This document shows positions 36,276 to 45,077 of a stretch of 58,189 nucleotides of DNA, piece after piece. The translations under genes and the position numbers were made by a program. The notes beneath the pieces are model-generated. The model saw only the letters and a program-made list of their open reading frames with translations, made no database searches and had not been told where the DNA came from. Source of the DNA: JBBDIM01 sp040880405 (GTDB lineage: Bacteria; Planctomycetota; Planctomycetia; Pirellulales; Pirellulaceae); assembly GCA_040880405.1 (NCBI GenBank), contig JBBDIM010000213.1, forward strand, positions 1 through 58,189, given 5' to 3'. How positions within the stretch are numbered: the stretch's first letter is position 1; the number at the start of each line of letters is the position of its first letter.

Positions 36276-37007
36276 ATGCTGAAACTCACGACCGGTATTA
36301 CGGCGATCGCCTTCGTTTGCTTGCTCGCGATCCTCCCCGTCTCCGTCGAAGCCCAAATGATTCGCAGCGCGACTCCCAATTTTGGTGGTGCGACCGGCGG
36401 GACTCAGGGGGGGGGTACCATCCAAAGTCCTGGTGGCAACATGTTCTCCCAACCGCTCCCTCAGCCTACGCTAGGGGCTGGTGGCGCTGATGGTGGTACC
36501 GCTGGCGGAGCGATGGGGGCAGGGGGGCAACAAGCGGGAGTTATGGGCACCGGAGGGGTTGCTCAGACCGCCGGAACAGGCGCAGCCGGCCCGTTTGGCG
36601 GCGGAACAGCCGCAACTGGAGGCGGCATGGGGGGCATGGGCGGAATGATGGGTGGTGTGGGAGGAATGGGTGCCCGCGGTCAGTTTGGCGCTATGAATAA
36701 TCTCTTCAACAATCAAGGTATGAATCAATTTGGTGGAGAGCAGCAGAAGCGGCTCCCCACGCGATTGCGTGTTTCTTTTTCTCACCCGAAAGTTAACGCA
36801 TCGACGGCGAATTCATCGTTGCGGCAGCGGGTTGAATTGCTGTCGATCCCTGGTGTATCTGTGGCTGTGGAAGGCCAGGTGGCCACAGTGAGGGGGACTG
36901 TTGGGTCCGAGGACCAGCGGCGGATGGTGGCGCGTTTTGTGTCGCTGGAACCTGGGGTGATCCAGGTGGATAACCAACTGCAGGTACGTGAGGGGCAAAC
37001 GCCGTAG
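36276..37007 (+). CDS. exported Gly-rich protein with C-terminal BON domain
   Basis: 243 residues. A signal peptide (AIAFVCLLAILPVSVEAQ) is followed by about 120 residues of Gly/Ala/Met/Gln-rich low complexity, and a C-terminal BON-like domain starting at RLPTRLRVSFSHP and including VEGQVATVRGTVGSEDQRR and VIQVDNQLQV. BON domains bind phospholipids or help attach proteins to the envelope. The ATG at 36276 follows AGGAG. The last 215 bp run antisense to the C-terminal part of the lipoprotein gene at 36793-37995. Confidence 0.82.
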   Translation: MLKLTTGITAIAFVCLLAILPVSVEAQMIRSATPNFGGATGGTQGGGTIQSPGGNMFSQPLPQPTLGAGGADGGTAGGAMGAGGQQAGVMGTGGVAQTAGTGAAGPFGGGTAATGGGMGGMGGMMGGVGGMGARGQFGAMNNLFNNQGMNQFGGEQQKRLPTRLRVSFSHPKVNASTANSSLRQRVELLSIPGVSVAVEGQVATVRGTVGSEDQRRMVARFVSLEPGVIQVDNQLQVREGQTP

Positions 37008-37995
37008 CATGCCCGGTCGAGAGGAATCGGCTGTACTCGCCAGAATTGCTAAATGCCGGCTTATACGACTGCAAATTAATGCCGGGTGTCACATAGTATT
37101 CCGATGGCATGCCGCCTGGGTTGGGCTTTTCCCCATAAGAAGGGACGCCACTTTGCTGGACACGATTTCCTGGAACAGAATGTTGGGAATGGTGTGAAGC
37201 GGACGGATAAGCTCCTTGATTGAAATGAGGTACCGGTGACGGCGAGGACGATGGGTTTGAGGGGGGCTGTATTTGAGTTGGATATTCTGGGTTAATGTTT
37301 TGTGTTTGGCTTGTATTTCTAAGTCGCTCGGTCATCGAATGGTTGAGTGGAATGGTCGTGGTCTTCATCCTAGCTGAGCGATCAAGATTCGCTTGCTCCT
37401 GCTGGTAACCGACCGGATACACACCCGACGGTGGAATGGGTGTAGGGAGATTTTCCGTTTGGGGATTCTCTCGTTTGGGGATCGTAACACCCGGCAATAC
37501 ATTGCGGCTTTGGTCTCCCACCACCATTTTTCCGCCCGTGCCGCGGAAGAAAGGTGCCAATGTGATCTCAAGTTGCGGTCCGCCGGGGTTATCCCAAGGA
37601 ATCCAGAAGCTATAGGAGTCTCCAATCTTGGAGACACTGTAGTGTGAGTCGAGATCTTCCGCCGCAAACACATATTTTCGCTCCGGTTTGTCTCGATCGA
37701 CTTGAAATTCCGGAGTGTCGATGAAGCCGTAAACCACGAACTCTCCCTGGACGCGACAAGGGGCGTTGCTTTCATCGTAAAAATGCACCCGACCACCGAA
37801 TCCACGGGTCGGCGGATCGGTGGGATGAGAACGGACAGTGTCCTTCCATGTCACCACCATTTTCTGGGGCACTTTGTACTCTATTTCATCGCTTTTCTGC
37901 CAAGGGAATTTTGGGGCCTTTAGCGTCGTGCATCCAGCACTAGTCCCAATCAGAAGGCACAGAATCAACGTTGAAGTGGCTGGTTGACGTAACAT
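36793..37995 (-). CDS. lipoprotein at the end of the type II secretion operon
   Basis: 400 residues from ATG 37995; the lipobox reads TSAGC in the N-terminal hydrophobic segment, so the mature protein starts at Cys. The first 160 residues form an ordered domain (VPQKMVVTWKDTVRSHP; GFGGRVHFYDE; QGEFVVYGFIDTP; WIPWDNPGGPQ) probably beta-rich; the remaining 240 are Pro/Ser/Gln/Asn-rich and look disordered. The frame upstream of the lipobox to 38190 is unlikely to be translated. It follows gspD by 38 bp, so it is in the T2SS operon. Pilotins (GspS/AspS) are much shorter, so this might replace or extend one; this is a guess. Its last 215 bp overlap the BON gene on the other strand. Confidence 0.75.
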   Translation of the reverse strand: MLRQPATSTLILCLLIGTSAGCTTLKAPKFPWQKSDEIEYKVPQKMVVTWKDTVRSHPTDPPTRGFGGRVHFYDESNAPCRVQGEFVVYGFIDTPEFQVDRDKPERKYVFAAEDLDSHYSVSKIGDSYSFWIPWDNPGGPQLEITLAPFFRGTGGKMVVGDQSRNVLPGVTIPKRENPQTENLPTPIPPSGVYPVGYQQEQANLDRSARMKTTTIPLNHSMTERLRNTSQTQNINPEYPTQIQPPSNPSSSPSPVPHFNQGAYPSASHHSQHSVPGNRVQQSGVPSYGEKPNPGGMPSEYYVTPGINLQSYKPAFSNSGEYSRFLSTGHATAFAPHVPAVGYPPGSPQVPATQNAPPSAAGPRTQQSPSLWPPGLPQPQIHQGSTAIQPAAATMNSPSMR

Positions 37996-38033
37996 GGAGG
38001 GATCCTCGCGACTTGAATTTGGCAATTCATGAA

Positions 38034-41000
38034 CTACCGGACTGGCATTTGCTCGAGGGCCGTTTGGCCGCCGGAGGGTTGCCAGGCGGTCGGCTGCTCG
38101 GCGGGTGCTTGCCAATTCGGTGATTGCCATGCGTTCGGTTGGCCGGTCGGTTGTGTTGCCGAATGAGGTTGGCTGCGGGGAGCCTCCCACTGTGGGTCAA
38201 CTAGAGATTGCCGCGGTGGCGGGTCCCCTTGTGGAAATTCGTCTTGCCATTGGGGCGTCCCATGCGGAACTGGGGACTGTTGATGGCTTACCGGGCGGAC
38301 GCCGATGTCCGCTGGCTGAGCATTCGTCGGAATCAATCCTTGTGGTTGCGTTCTCCGAGAGCCGGAGTTTTGCTGGTTTTGAGGAACGTTGGGTAGGACG
38401 ACTTGGTTGCGACGATGGTTTTGGTCGTTGCCCCGAGCACCAGCACGGATTGTCTCAGGAAAAATCGCCGGATTTTTGTCCGGATAGATCTCCATCACTC
38501 CTTCGGCGTCTGGCATTCCATAGTCCAAACCATGCAGGGCGTGAGCCCCGTAAATATTTGAAACATCCGCTAGGCACCAACTCATGCGGCCCATCTCAGC
38601 TTCTCGCAACATCGCGATATCCTCGTCGTTTCGGACGACAACCGGAGTCAGGATGATCAGCAGTTCGTTGCGTGATTGATCAAAGGTGTCAAACCGGAAC
38701 AGCGTTCCTAAAACCGGGATGTCGCCCAGAAGCGGAACCTTGCGACTGATCGTTAAGGTCCGTTTGTCGATCAATCCACCTAGTACGATCGTTTGCCCGC
38801 TTCGGGCGCTTACCACTGCGGTCGCGGTTTGCGTTTCGATTTTTGGGGACCGGATCACGTCGCCGTTGGCGGCGATCGAAATCGGAATCCCTTCGTTTTC
38901 CGGTCCGACCAATGAACGCTCCGCTTGAATCGCCAAGACCACCATCCCGTCCGGGCTAATCCGCGGCGTGACACTGAGGATAATACCCACGTTCTCCAGC
39001 ACGGTGGTATTGACGGTGCCGTTGACAGTCAACTGGGACGACTCGATTCGCGGTACTCGCTCACCGACTTGAATAAAGCCGGGCTGGTTGTCCATCGTCA
39101 TGATATGTGGCCTGGCCAGTACTTCGAGGCGGTTTTGCTGTTCCAGGGCACGGATCAACACGCTGACCGATTCACTGGCAGCCGACAGCACGAGACCACC
39201 GTAGCCCAACTCACTAGCCGTGCGGCCCATGGCGAAGCTCGAAAGACCCTGTGCCGCGACCGTCGAGCTGTTGGGCGCCGTGGCCGAGTTGCCAAGCGGT
39301 TGATTGTTGAAGTCGTAGCCCGGCGCGAGACTGCCATTGGAGATGACACTTCGATCGAACAGGAGCGAATCCTGCAAACCGAATTCGAATCCCAATTCTT
39401 GAATATTACCTAGGGAGACATCCGCAATCAGAACCTGAAGGTCCACCATCGGTGGCCGCTCGTCTAGGTCCTGCACAATTTGCAGCACCTGATCGAAATA
39501 CCGTGGCGTAGCACTAATAATCAATGAGTTGCTGAAGAGTTCCGGCACCACGTACACTTCCCGATTCAGCTGTTGGAAAGGGCTGACAACCGTGGGATCG
39601 ATATTCTGCAGCAAACTCTCTTGCTGGAGCATTTGCTGGAGGGACTGCGCAACAAGATCCGCTCGGGCGTTTCGAAGCCGGACTACGGTCCCTTTGCGTT
39701 CAACCGCCTCGTACTGATCGAGCCTTAGCAGTATGGCCTCGACAACGACCAGATCGGTTGCAGAGCCCGAGGCGATGATGCTGTTGGTGCGTGTGTCGAC
39801 CGAGAAATTTAGCGGTATCAAGCTTGATTCACCACCGGTACTGATGTTGAACCCCGGCTGTCCCGCTTGCCCTCCTTGTTGGCCTGATTGAAATAGCTGC
39901 TGCAACATGGTGGAAAGTTGTGTCGCGTCGCCATTGACGATCGTGAAAACTTTCATTAGGGATTCGGCGGTAGGCTGAGAGTCTAGATGCTTTACCAAAG
40001 CGACGATCAAGTCCATGCTCTCCCGCGGAGCCCGAATCAGGACGGCGTTGGAACGACCCTCGGCTGAGACGCGGACATCGGTTAGAATACCCGAGCGTAA
40101 AGCTTGGCCACCCGCGGCATCGACTGTCATAAAGGAGAGGATAGCCGAGCGAACCTGCATGGCTTCCTGTGTGGCAGCCTGTTGTTGTCCCGTCGTAGAT
40201 TGCCCGGTAATCGCCTCTTGGAGAATCGGAGCTAGGTCTTCCGCGAGTGAGTTGCGCAGTTGAATTACCTGAAGTTCCAAAGTGGATTCACTTGAGGGAA
40301 CATCGATTTGATGAATCAGGTGCTCAATTTCCAGCATATCGCGCGGGCCCGCCTGAATGATTAGCGAGTTGCTGCGGTAGTCGGAGGCTACCTTAATCCG
40401 CGTACCCAATGCGGTTGGTTCGGAATAGAATTCCTCTAATTGGACTTGCGCCGTGGCCGTCGCCAAATGGCTAAGTTGAAATACACGGAGCGACTTGGCA
40501 GGGCCGACTGGCTGATCGAGTTTTTCAATCAACTCGGAAACCGACTGCACACTTTGCTCACGACCAATTAACAGAATTGCGTTTGGTTTCGCCAATGGTG
40601 TAATGCTAATTTGCCCATAACGCGTTTCCAGCAAGTCTTCGTACAGTTCCAGGATCATCTCGGCTACCGCCTCGCTATTGGCGTGCTCTAATTCTTGGAC
40701 TTGAATAACCGGCTGCGTCTCGACGCTCAAACGTTCAATGTCGTTAATAATCTTCGTGATCCGTTCCACGTCGCGGATATGACCTCGAACCACGATCACA
40801 TCCATCCCTTCTAGGAATTCAATCTGGACGGGGCCAATCAAGCCGCCGTCCACCTGGGGATCGATTGTGACGCTGGGTGCCGGTGGGTCTTCACCCGCCT
40901 CGGCCTCTTCTATCTGTTGTTGTCGCTGCTGAATCAATTGCCGGATGTTTTCTTCTAGGCGAACATCATCAGCGGGCTGCTCTCCTGGTTGGAAGATCAT

Positions 41001-41876
41001 CCCCGCCAAGTCGCCGCTCCAGCGAAGTTTTTTCTCGGCGGCGACATCCTTGAGGGCATTGAAAACCTGCTCTTTGGCAAGACTATTTTCAATATCAGTC
41101 AGAGGGGCCAGCGCCTCCCGGACATCGGATTTTTTGGCGTTTTGAAGTGAGACCAAACTGGTTCGGAACTTAGTATCGCGGGTCGGGGTATCCATCGCGC
41201 GGATAACTTGCCCCCAGCTCATAACGGCCGTGCCGGGACCACGGAGAACGACCGAGTTCTCACGGCGGTAGACTTGTAGGCCTACCTTGTCGGTGTTGGC
41301 CGGAAGGGTCATCGTGGTGATCGTTCCCTCGGCCGCTTGGCTGACCGGAATCTGTTTGCCGATTAAGCGAATGATACCCGACTCAAGTTGCTGCCACTCG
41401 ATATTGGAGAGTTTGATCTCAATTTCAACCTTGCCTTCGCCGAGGTCGCGACGACGTTGAAACCGGGCGTTTTCCTGCGAACTGCTCACGGCATCCGGGT
41501 CGCCCGAGTTTCCGCCACTAAGAATAGGCATCGAACTTGCTGCGGGAGCCGCGGTCAATCGACCTTGGGCTTCGAGGTACTCTTGGATTTGTCCATGAGT
41601 CTGGCCCGTGGCGACCACGACTAACTGACCGGTGGCGTCATCCGCGGAAATGACCACCCCGGGCTGACCCGCGTACAGCTCTTTGAGCAACTTGGAGGTG
41701 CCAGCTAGCTCTCCCTCGGCAATGGGATAGTTAAGGATTTTTGAAGCCGAGACCCCAGGCTGATCTGCGGTAACCTGGGCCGCCAAGGGCGTATAAAAAG
41801 CGATGGCAACCACCGCCATAACCAAGGTGGATACGGATGTCCGCCAATTTGTCGAACGTTGCAGACAAAATAGCAT
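38034..41876 (-). CDS. gspD: type II secretion secretin GspD, extra long
   Basis: 1280 residues, roughly twice the usual 600-700. A signal peptide (MAVVAIAFYTPLAAQ) is followed by an N0/N1-like start and then several N1-type repeats of the form V-I-Q-V/L-x-x-L ... R-S-N-S/A-I/V-L/I-I, at about 240-310, 400-470, 480-550, 555-665, 670-760 and 775-865. The secretin pore domain occupies about 910-1110 (LEVLARPHIMTMDNQPGF; LGGLIDKRTL; VPLLGDIPVLGTLFRF; ELLIILTPVVV). A Gln/Pro/Asn-rich tail of about 170 residues ends it. It forms the outer-membrane channel for folded proteins. The SD-like GTGAGG lies before ATG 41876. Confidence 0.95.
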   Translation of the reverse strand: MLFCLQRSTNWRTSVSTLVMAVVAIAFYTPLAAQVTADQPGVSASKILNYPIAEGELAGTSKLLKELYAGQPGVVISADDATGQLVVVATGQTHGQIQEYLEAQGRLTAAPAASSMPILSGGNSGDPDAVSSSQENARFQRRRDLGEGKVEIEIKLSNIEWQQLESGIIRLIGKQIPVSQAAEGTITTMTLPANTDKVGLQVYRRENSVVLRGPGTAVMSWGQVIRAMDTPTRDTKFRTSLVSLQNAKKSDVREALAPLTDIENSLAKEQVFNALKDVAAEKKLRWSGDLAGMIFQPGEQPADDVRLEENIRQLIQQRQQQIEEAEAGEDPPAPSVTIDPQVDGGLIGPVQIEFLEGMDVIVVRGHIRDVERITKIINDIERLSVETQPVIQVQELEHANSEAVAEMILELYEDLLETRYGQISITPLAKPNAILLIGREQSVQSVSELIEKLDQPVGPAKSLRVFQLSHLATATAQVQLEEFYSEPTALGTRIKVASDYRSNSLIIQAGPRDMLEIEHLIHQIDVPSSESTLELQVIQLRNSLAEDLAPILQEAITGQSTTGQQQAATQEAMQVRSAILSFMTVDAAGGQALRSGILTDVRVSAEGRSNAVLIRAPRESMDLIVALVKHLDSQPTAESLMKVFTIVNGDATQLSTMLQQLFQSGQQGGQAGQPGFNISTGGESSLIPLNFSVDTRTNSIIASGSATDLVVVEAILLRLDQYEAVERKGTVVRLRNARADLVAQSLQQMLQQESLLQNIDPTVVSPFQQLNREVYVVPELFSNSLIISATPRYFDQVLQIVQDLDERPPMVDLQVLIADVSLGNIQELGFEFGLQDSLLFDRSVISNGSLAPGYDFNNQPLGNSATAPNSSTVAAQGLSSFAMGRTASELGYGGLVLSAASESVSVLIRALEQQNRLEVLARPHIMTMDNQPGFIQVGERVPRIESSQLTVNGTVNTTVLENVGIILSVTPRISPDGMVVLAIQAERSLVGPENEGIPISIAANGDVIRSPKIETQTATAVVSARSGQTIVLGGLIDKRTLTISRKVPLLGDIPVLGTLFRFDTFDQSRNELLIILTPVVVRNDEDIAMLREAEMGRMSWCLADVSNIYGAHALHGLDYGMPDAEGVMEIYPDKNPAIFPETIRAGARGNDQNHRRNQVVLPNVPQNQQNSGSRRTQPQGLIPTNAQPADIGVRPVSHQQSPVPHGTPQWQDEFPQGDPPPRQSLVDPQWEAPRSQPHSATQPTGQPNAWQSPNWQAPAEQPTAWQPSGGQTALEQMPVR

Positions 41877-42261
41877 CGTGATTCCTCACTTTCGCAGCTC
41901 AATTAGAAGGCGCATTGACCGCGCACCTTGCTCTAACTGGAAACATCGGAATCAAAGGCACAATCGGCCCAGTAAAACTATCCGTCAGAACCGATAAAAT
42001 TTGCCATCGCTCGAAAACCTGAACCAAACGGCAAGATAGGAAGGCTTCACGGCCGGTAAATGACCGGATCGAGCGCCAAACCATCGGGTAGAATAGGAGG
42101 GCCGCTCTCAGAAAATGAAATAGCCACGATGGGCCACAAAGGCACTCAAAATCCCAAACATAAAGAGAATCTTGTGCGATCTCGCAATGCCTGGGCCATC
42201 TGGCAACCGAAAAAGGCCAAAGTGGGGCAATAGGGCAGCAACAGAGGGCCCCTTGAAGGGT
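41877..42261. other. 385-bp gap inside the T2SS operon, before gspD
   Basis: The gap between gspM-like and gspD is the only large break in the otherwise tightly packed operon. No gene was found. Possibly a separate gspD promoter lies here, but no convincing -35/-10 pair was identified on the minus strand. A weak CCCTT/AAGGG hairpin lies near the end of the upstream gene and lacks a T run. Confidence 0.45.
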
Positions 42262-43467
42262 CTAGAGCTCGTCTACATTGATCGAAGCGGTGTCGATCAC
42301 TTGGGTTTCGGTCAATGCTCGACCGATATCCAGCGACCGCCGTTGGCCATTCATGTCGATTTCAATCTTTCGGTCGCGAACCGATAAAATTGTTCCCTTT
42401 ACCGACCCAATGGTGAAACTATCGCCAAGCCCCAGCATGATCCGCTGATCCTTGGGACGGTTGTTCAGCCACACCTGGGGTTCGCCTCCCACTTCAATGG
42501 TCGCGGTCAAGAAGGTGTATTTTGCATCGTCAAAAGCAGGTTCGCGGACGATTTCCGGTGTCGATCGCTCACGCGGCTCTACGACACGGAGGGTAACGAT
42601 TTTTTCATCTGATTTCGGTGGGTTACGACTATCCTGAACGACCACGGGAATCTGATACTCTCCCAGCTTTTCAGGCCGCCAGGCAAGAGTGCCGGACTCA
42701 CTTACCACGATGCCTTCCGGCGCTTCGTCGCCGAGCTTGAACTTTACGGTATCGCCCGCATCGGAATCTTTCGCGGTTAGGCGATAACTAAAGGTCCTGC
42801 CCAACTCCACTTCATGGCTTGCCTCGATGGTAAAGACCGGGGTTTGATTGGCCGGGCCGAAGAAGTCGCGGTTGCCGATGACCTTGGCGTAGTCTTCCAG
42901 TGTTCCATGCGGCAGCGTATCGCGATGGACCTCCTCCAACTTTGGAAGCTGTTCGACACCGTCAATCCCTAGAACAGCCACCATCAATTTGACATCAAGG
43001 TCCGTGGAGTCACGTCTGGGGTTGAATGTGAAGGTATTGATTTTGTGTACCAACTCGTAGGAGTAGAACTCGTGGGCAAACTGAATGACTTCTAAAAGAT
43101 TTCCCGAGGCGTTAACGTCAAAGTAATGTTCCTGGTACTTGCCGCCCCGCTTGCCGTCGCGTGGCTTGATGATCACATTTCGCAAACCGGCACTTTCTAC
43201 TTGCTGTCGTAGACGTTCCTGATAGAAGGCTTGGCTATCGCGTTTGTCATCAGAAAGTGAATGCTCTCGGTACCGTTCTAGGCGAGCAAGGGCCATTTGA
43301 GCCTTAAACTCAGTTTCCTCTTCGGTTTGGATTTGTTCGGTTAGATTCGCGATTGCTCGCTTTTTTGACTGGGCGGCGGTAGAGTAGCTCGACCAAACAT
43401 ACCAACCCCCAGCCAAAACCAGAATCAACGCCACGCTAATGGCCAGCCTTGTTTCACGTTGCGACAT
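42262..43467 (-). CDS. T2SS inner-membrane protein, GspM/PilO-like fused to a GspC/PilP-like region
   Basis: 401 residues: a short cytoplasmic tail, one membrane helix (about 9-27), a coiled coil to 90, a PilO/GspM-type ferredoxin-like part (about 95-170: GLRNVIIKP, LLEVIQFAHEFYSYELVHKI), then a cadherin/He_PIG-like domain (210-296: FSYRLTAKDSDAGDTVKF, GTLAWRPEKLGEYQIPV), and a last domain (312-386: GGEPQVWLNNRPKD, LGLGDSFTIGSVKGTIL, DRKIEIDMNGQRRSLDI) with the pattern of the GspC homology region/PilP. GspM stabilises GspL; GspC's HR domain docks on the secretin N0. The operon has no other gspC. The C-terminal assignment rests on pattern, not on a search. Confidence 0.7.
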   Translation of the reverse strand: MSQRETRLAISVALILVLAGGWYVWSSYSTAAQSKKRAIANLTEQIQTEEETEFKAQMALARLERYREHSLSDDKRDSQAFYQERLRQQVESAGLRNVIIKPRDGKRGGKYQEHYFDVNASGNLLEVIQFAHEFYSYELVHKINTFTFNPRRDSTDLDVKLMVAVLGIDGVEQLPKLEEVHRDTLPHGTLEDYAKVIGNRDFFGPANQTPVFTIEASHEVELGRTFSYRLTAKDSDAGDTVKFKLGDEAPEGIVVSESGTLAWRPEKLGEYQIPVVVQDSRNPPKSDEKIVTLRVVEPRERSTPEIVREPAFDDAKYTFLTATIEVGGEPQVWLNNRPKDQRIMLGLGDSFTIGSVKGTILSVRDRKIEIDMNGQRRSLDIGRALTETQVIDTASINVDEL

Positions 43468-43469
43468 GG

Positions 43470-45023
43470 CTATTTATCCTCGTTAGTTAATAAGACCATG
43501 CCATCGGTGGGCACCGAAGCCGCATCCTCGTTGTCCCGTGAATTCTCGATTGATTGATCATCAAAGAATTGGGTGAGGTCCTCGGGTGGTGTGATCGCAA
43601 TCACCTGCTGAAAACCCCAGTGGTACACGTCCAGAAAGGGAGCGGTTTTGTCCTCGTTGATGGTCACTTTTCGACGATCGTCTTGCAGCTTGTTTTCCAT
43701 TTGCGAGACAACCGTTGAGTCGGAGACGTAACCATTCATCGATATCGCTCCACCACCTTCTCGAAGATTGGCCTGCATGTTCAGCCGGGTCAGGATCGCA
43801 TCATCGGCAATTGGCAGGTTTACCGCGAGATAGTGGAGCTCATCCAACCAGTCAACTTTGGAACCCAGCCATTGGTCGATTTCCTCGACCTCTTGCCGGG
43901 CCTTTAACATAATCTTGTTTTCTTCCTCGAGCCCAGATAGTTTCGATTTGAGCTGAGCGACTTCCGCATCCATGGTACGCAAGCTGTTCCAAATCAAAAA
44001 GCCGATCAATAAACCCGCCGCTATTGTTCCCAGGACGCTCAGGCGAATGATACTTCCGCGGTCCACTGGAGCGGGCCGCTGGCGAGGATTGAGAAAATCG
44101 ATGGCCGGCGCGATGCTGGCCGACTGGTTCAATAGGGCCGCGAGCAAAGGAGCATAGCCACCGACCTGCCCGGGAGGCGAAAACTCGCCGGTGGTTATAT
44201 TGGCTAATTCAAATGGATTGACGACAAATACCTCAACCTCAAAATCCTGCTTTAGTAGCTCACGGACTGGATGCATGGCCTCGTCTCCCAGGATCACAAT
44301 CTGGTCGAGACGTTGCTGGCCAAGTTTCATCCGGGCCGCCATCAATGTTCGGCGAACTTCGCCCTGCAGAGAGCTGAGTTGAGTTTCCGAGAGGGGCTCA
44401 CCGGGCAGATTCGTCGCCCTGGTAAAGACGACCTTTCGGTCCTTCACGACAATCAAGTCGACGCCATCGAGCGCCAGTTCGACAATCAGGAACGATTTAT
44501 CGGCGAGGGCCGGCTGGTTGGCTAATAGGCCGCCTGTGGCAACCGGCCCGAGTTGCAAATTCTTTAACTCTAGGTCGGCCTGTTGGGTCACCTTTTTATG
44601 CAACTTCAACTGTTTGGCGGAGAGTGTCGCCGCCAATACCTCGATCTGCCCTTCTTCGTTCTTTCCGATCGGAACGAAGTCGATGGTCGATTCTTCGCCG
44701 AATGATGAGAACTCACGTAGGGCCTGAAAACGTACCAGATCGGGGAGTTCGTCGTCTGGAGCTAGGGGTAATTTCAAGACCTGAACTTCGGCATGAGACC
44801 GGCCAATACAGATCGTGGTCGCGGCGTTTTGCCAACCGTTCTTTTTGACCTCAGCACGAATTGCCTCGCCGATCTGCTTCTCAAATGTGGCGTTGGTCTT
44901 TTCTTCGTCGGTGGGCAGGGTGACAGAGACAACTTCCTCTAACGTGATGCCACCACCACGCAGCCGAGCTGTAACGAAGCGGACTTCGTTCTTATCCCAA
45001 TCGATCGCTAGCGTCTTCGCCAT
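43470..45023 (-). CDS. gspL: type II secretion protein GspL (PilM/PilN type)
   Basis: 517 residues. The cytoplasmic part (1-325) has an actin-like ATPase fold like PilM (LAIDWDKNEVRFV, IVELALDGVDLIVVKDRKVVF, VILGDEAMHPV). One membrane helix (about 330-350: LSVLGTIAAGLLIGFLIW) is followed by a coiled coil and a PilN/GspL-type periplasmic domain (KVDWLDELHYLA; AISMNGYVSDSTVVSQME). It links the ATPase GspE to the pseudopilus platform and pairs with GspM, whose gene starts only 2 bp on. Length is above the usual 400 because of the large cytoplasmic part and a polar tail. Confidence 0.88.
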   Translation of the reverse strand: MAKTLAIDWDKNEVRFVTARLRGGGITLEEVVSVTLPTDEEKTNATFEKQIGEAIRAEVKKNGWQNAATTICIGRSHAEVQVLKLPLAPDDELPDLVRFQALREFSSFGEESTIDFVPIGKNEEGQIEVLAATLSAKQLKLHKKVTQQADLELKNLQLGPVATGGLLANQPALADKSFLIVELALDGVDLIVVKDRKVVFTRATNLPGEPLSETQLSSLQGEVRRTLMAARMKLGQQRLDQIVILGDEAMHPVRELLKQDFEVEVFVVNPFELANITTGEFSPPGQVGGYAPLLAALLNQSASIAPAIDFLNPRQRPAPVDRGSIIRLSVLGTIAAGLLIGFLIWNSLRTMDAEVAQLKSKLSGLEEENKIMLKARQEVEEIDQWLGSKVDWLDELHYLAVNLPIADDAILTRLNMQANLREGGGAISMNGYVSDSTVVSQMENKLQDDRRKVTINEDKTAPFLDVYHWGFQQVIAITPPEDLTQFFDDQSIENSRDNEDAASVPTDGMVLLTNEDK

Positions 45024-45077
45024 GTTATTTTCTCGAGTACGTCTTCTTCCGAGTCAACTTGCCCATTGCCCGCCCAA

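Noticed and set aside
35925..36452. 175-residue minus-strand frame before the BON gene
   Set aside because: It overlaps the start of the BON gene antisense and has no recognisable features.
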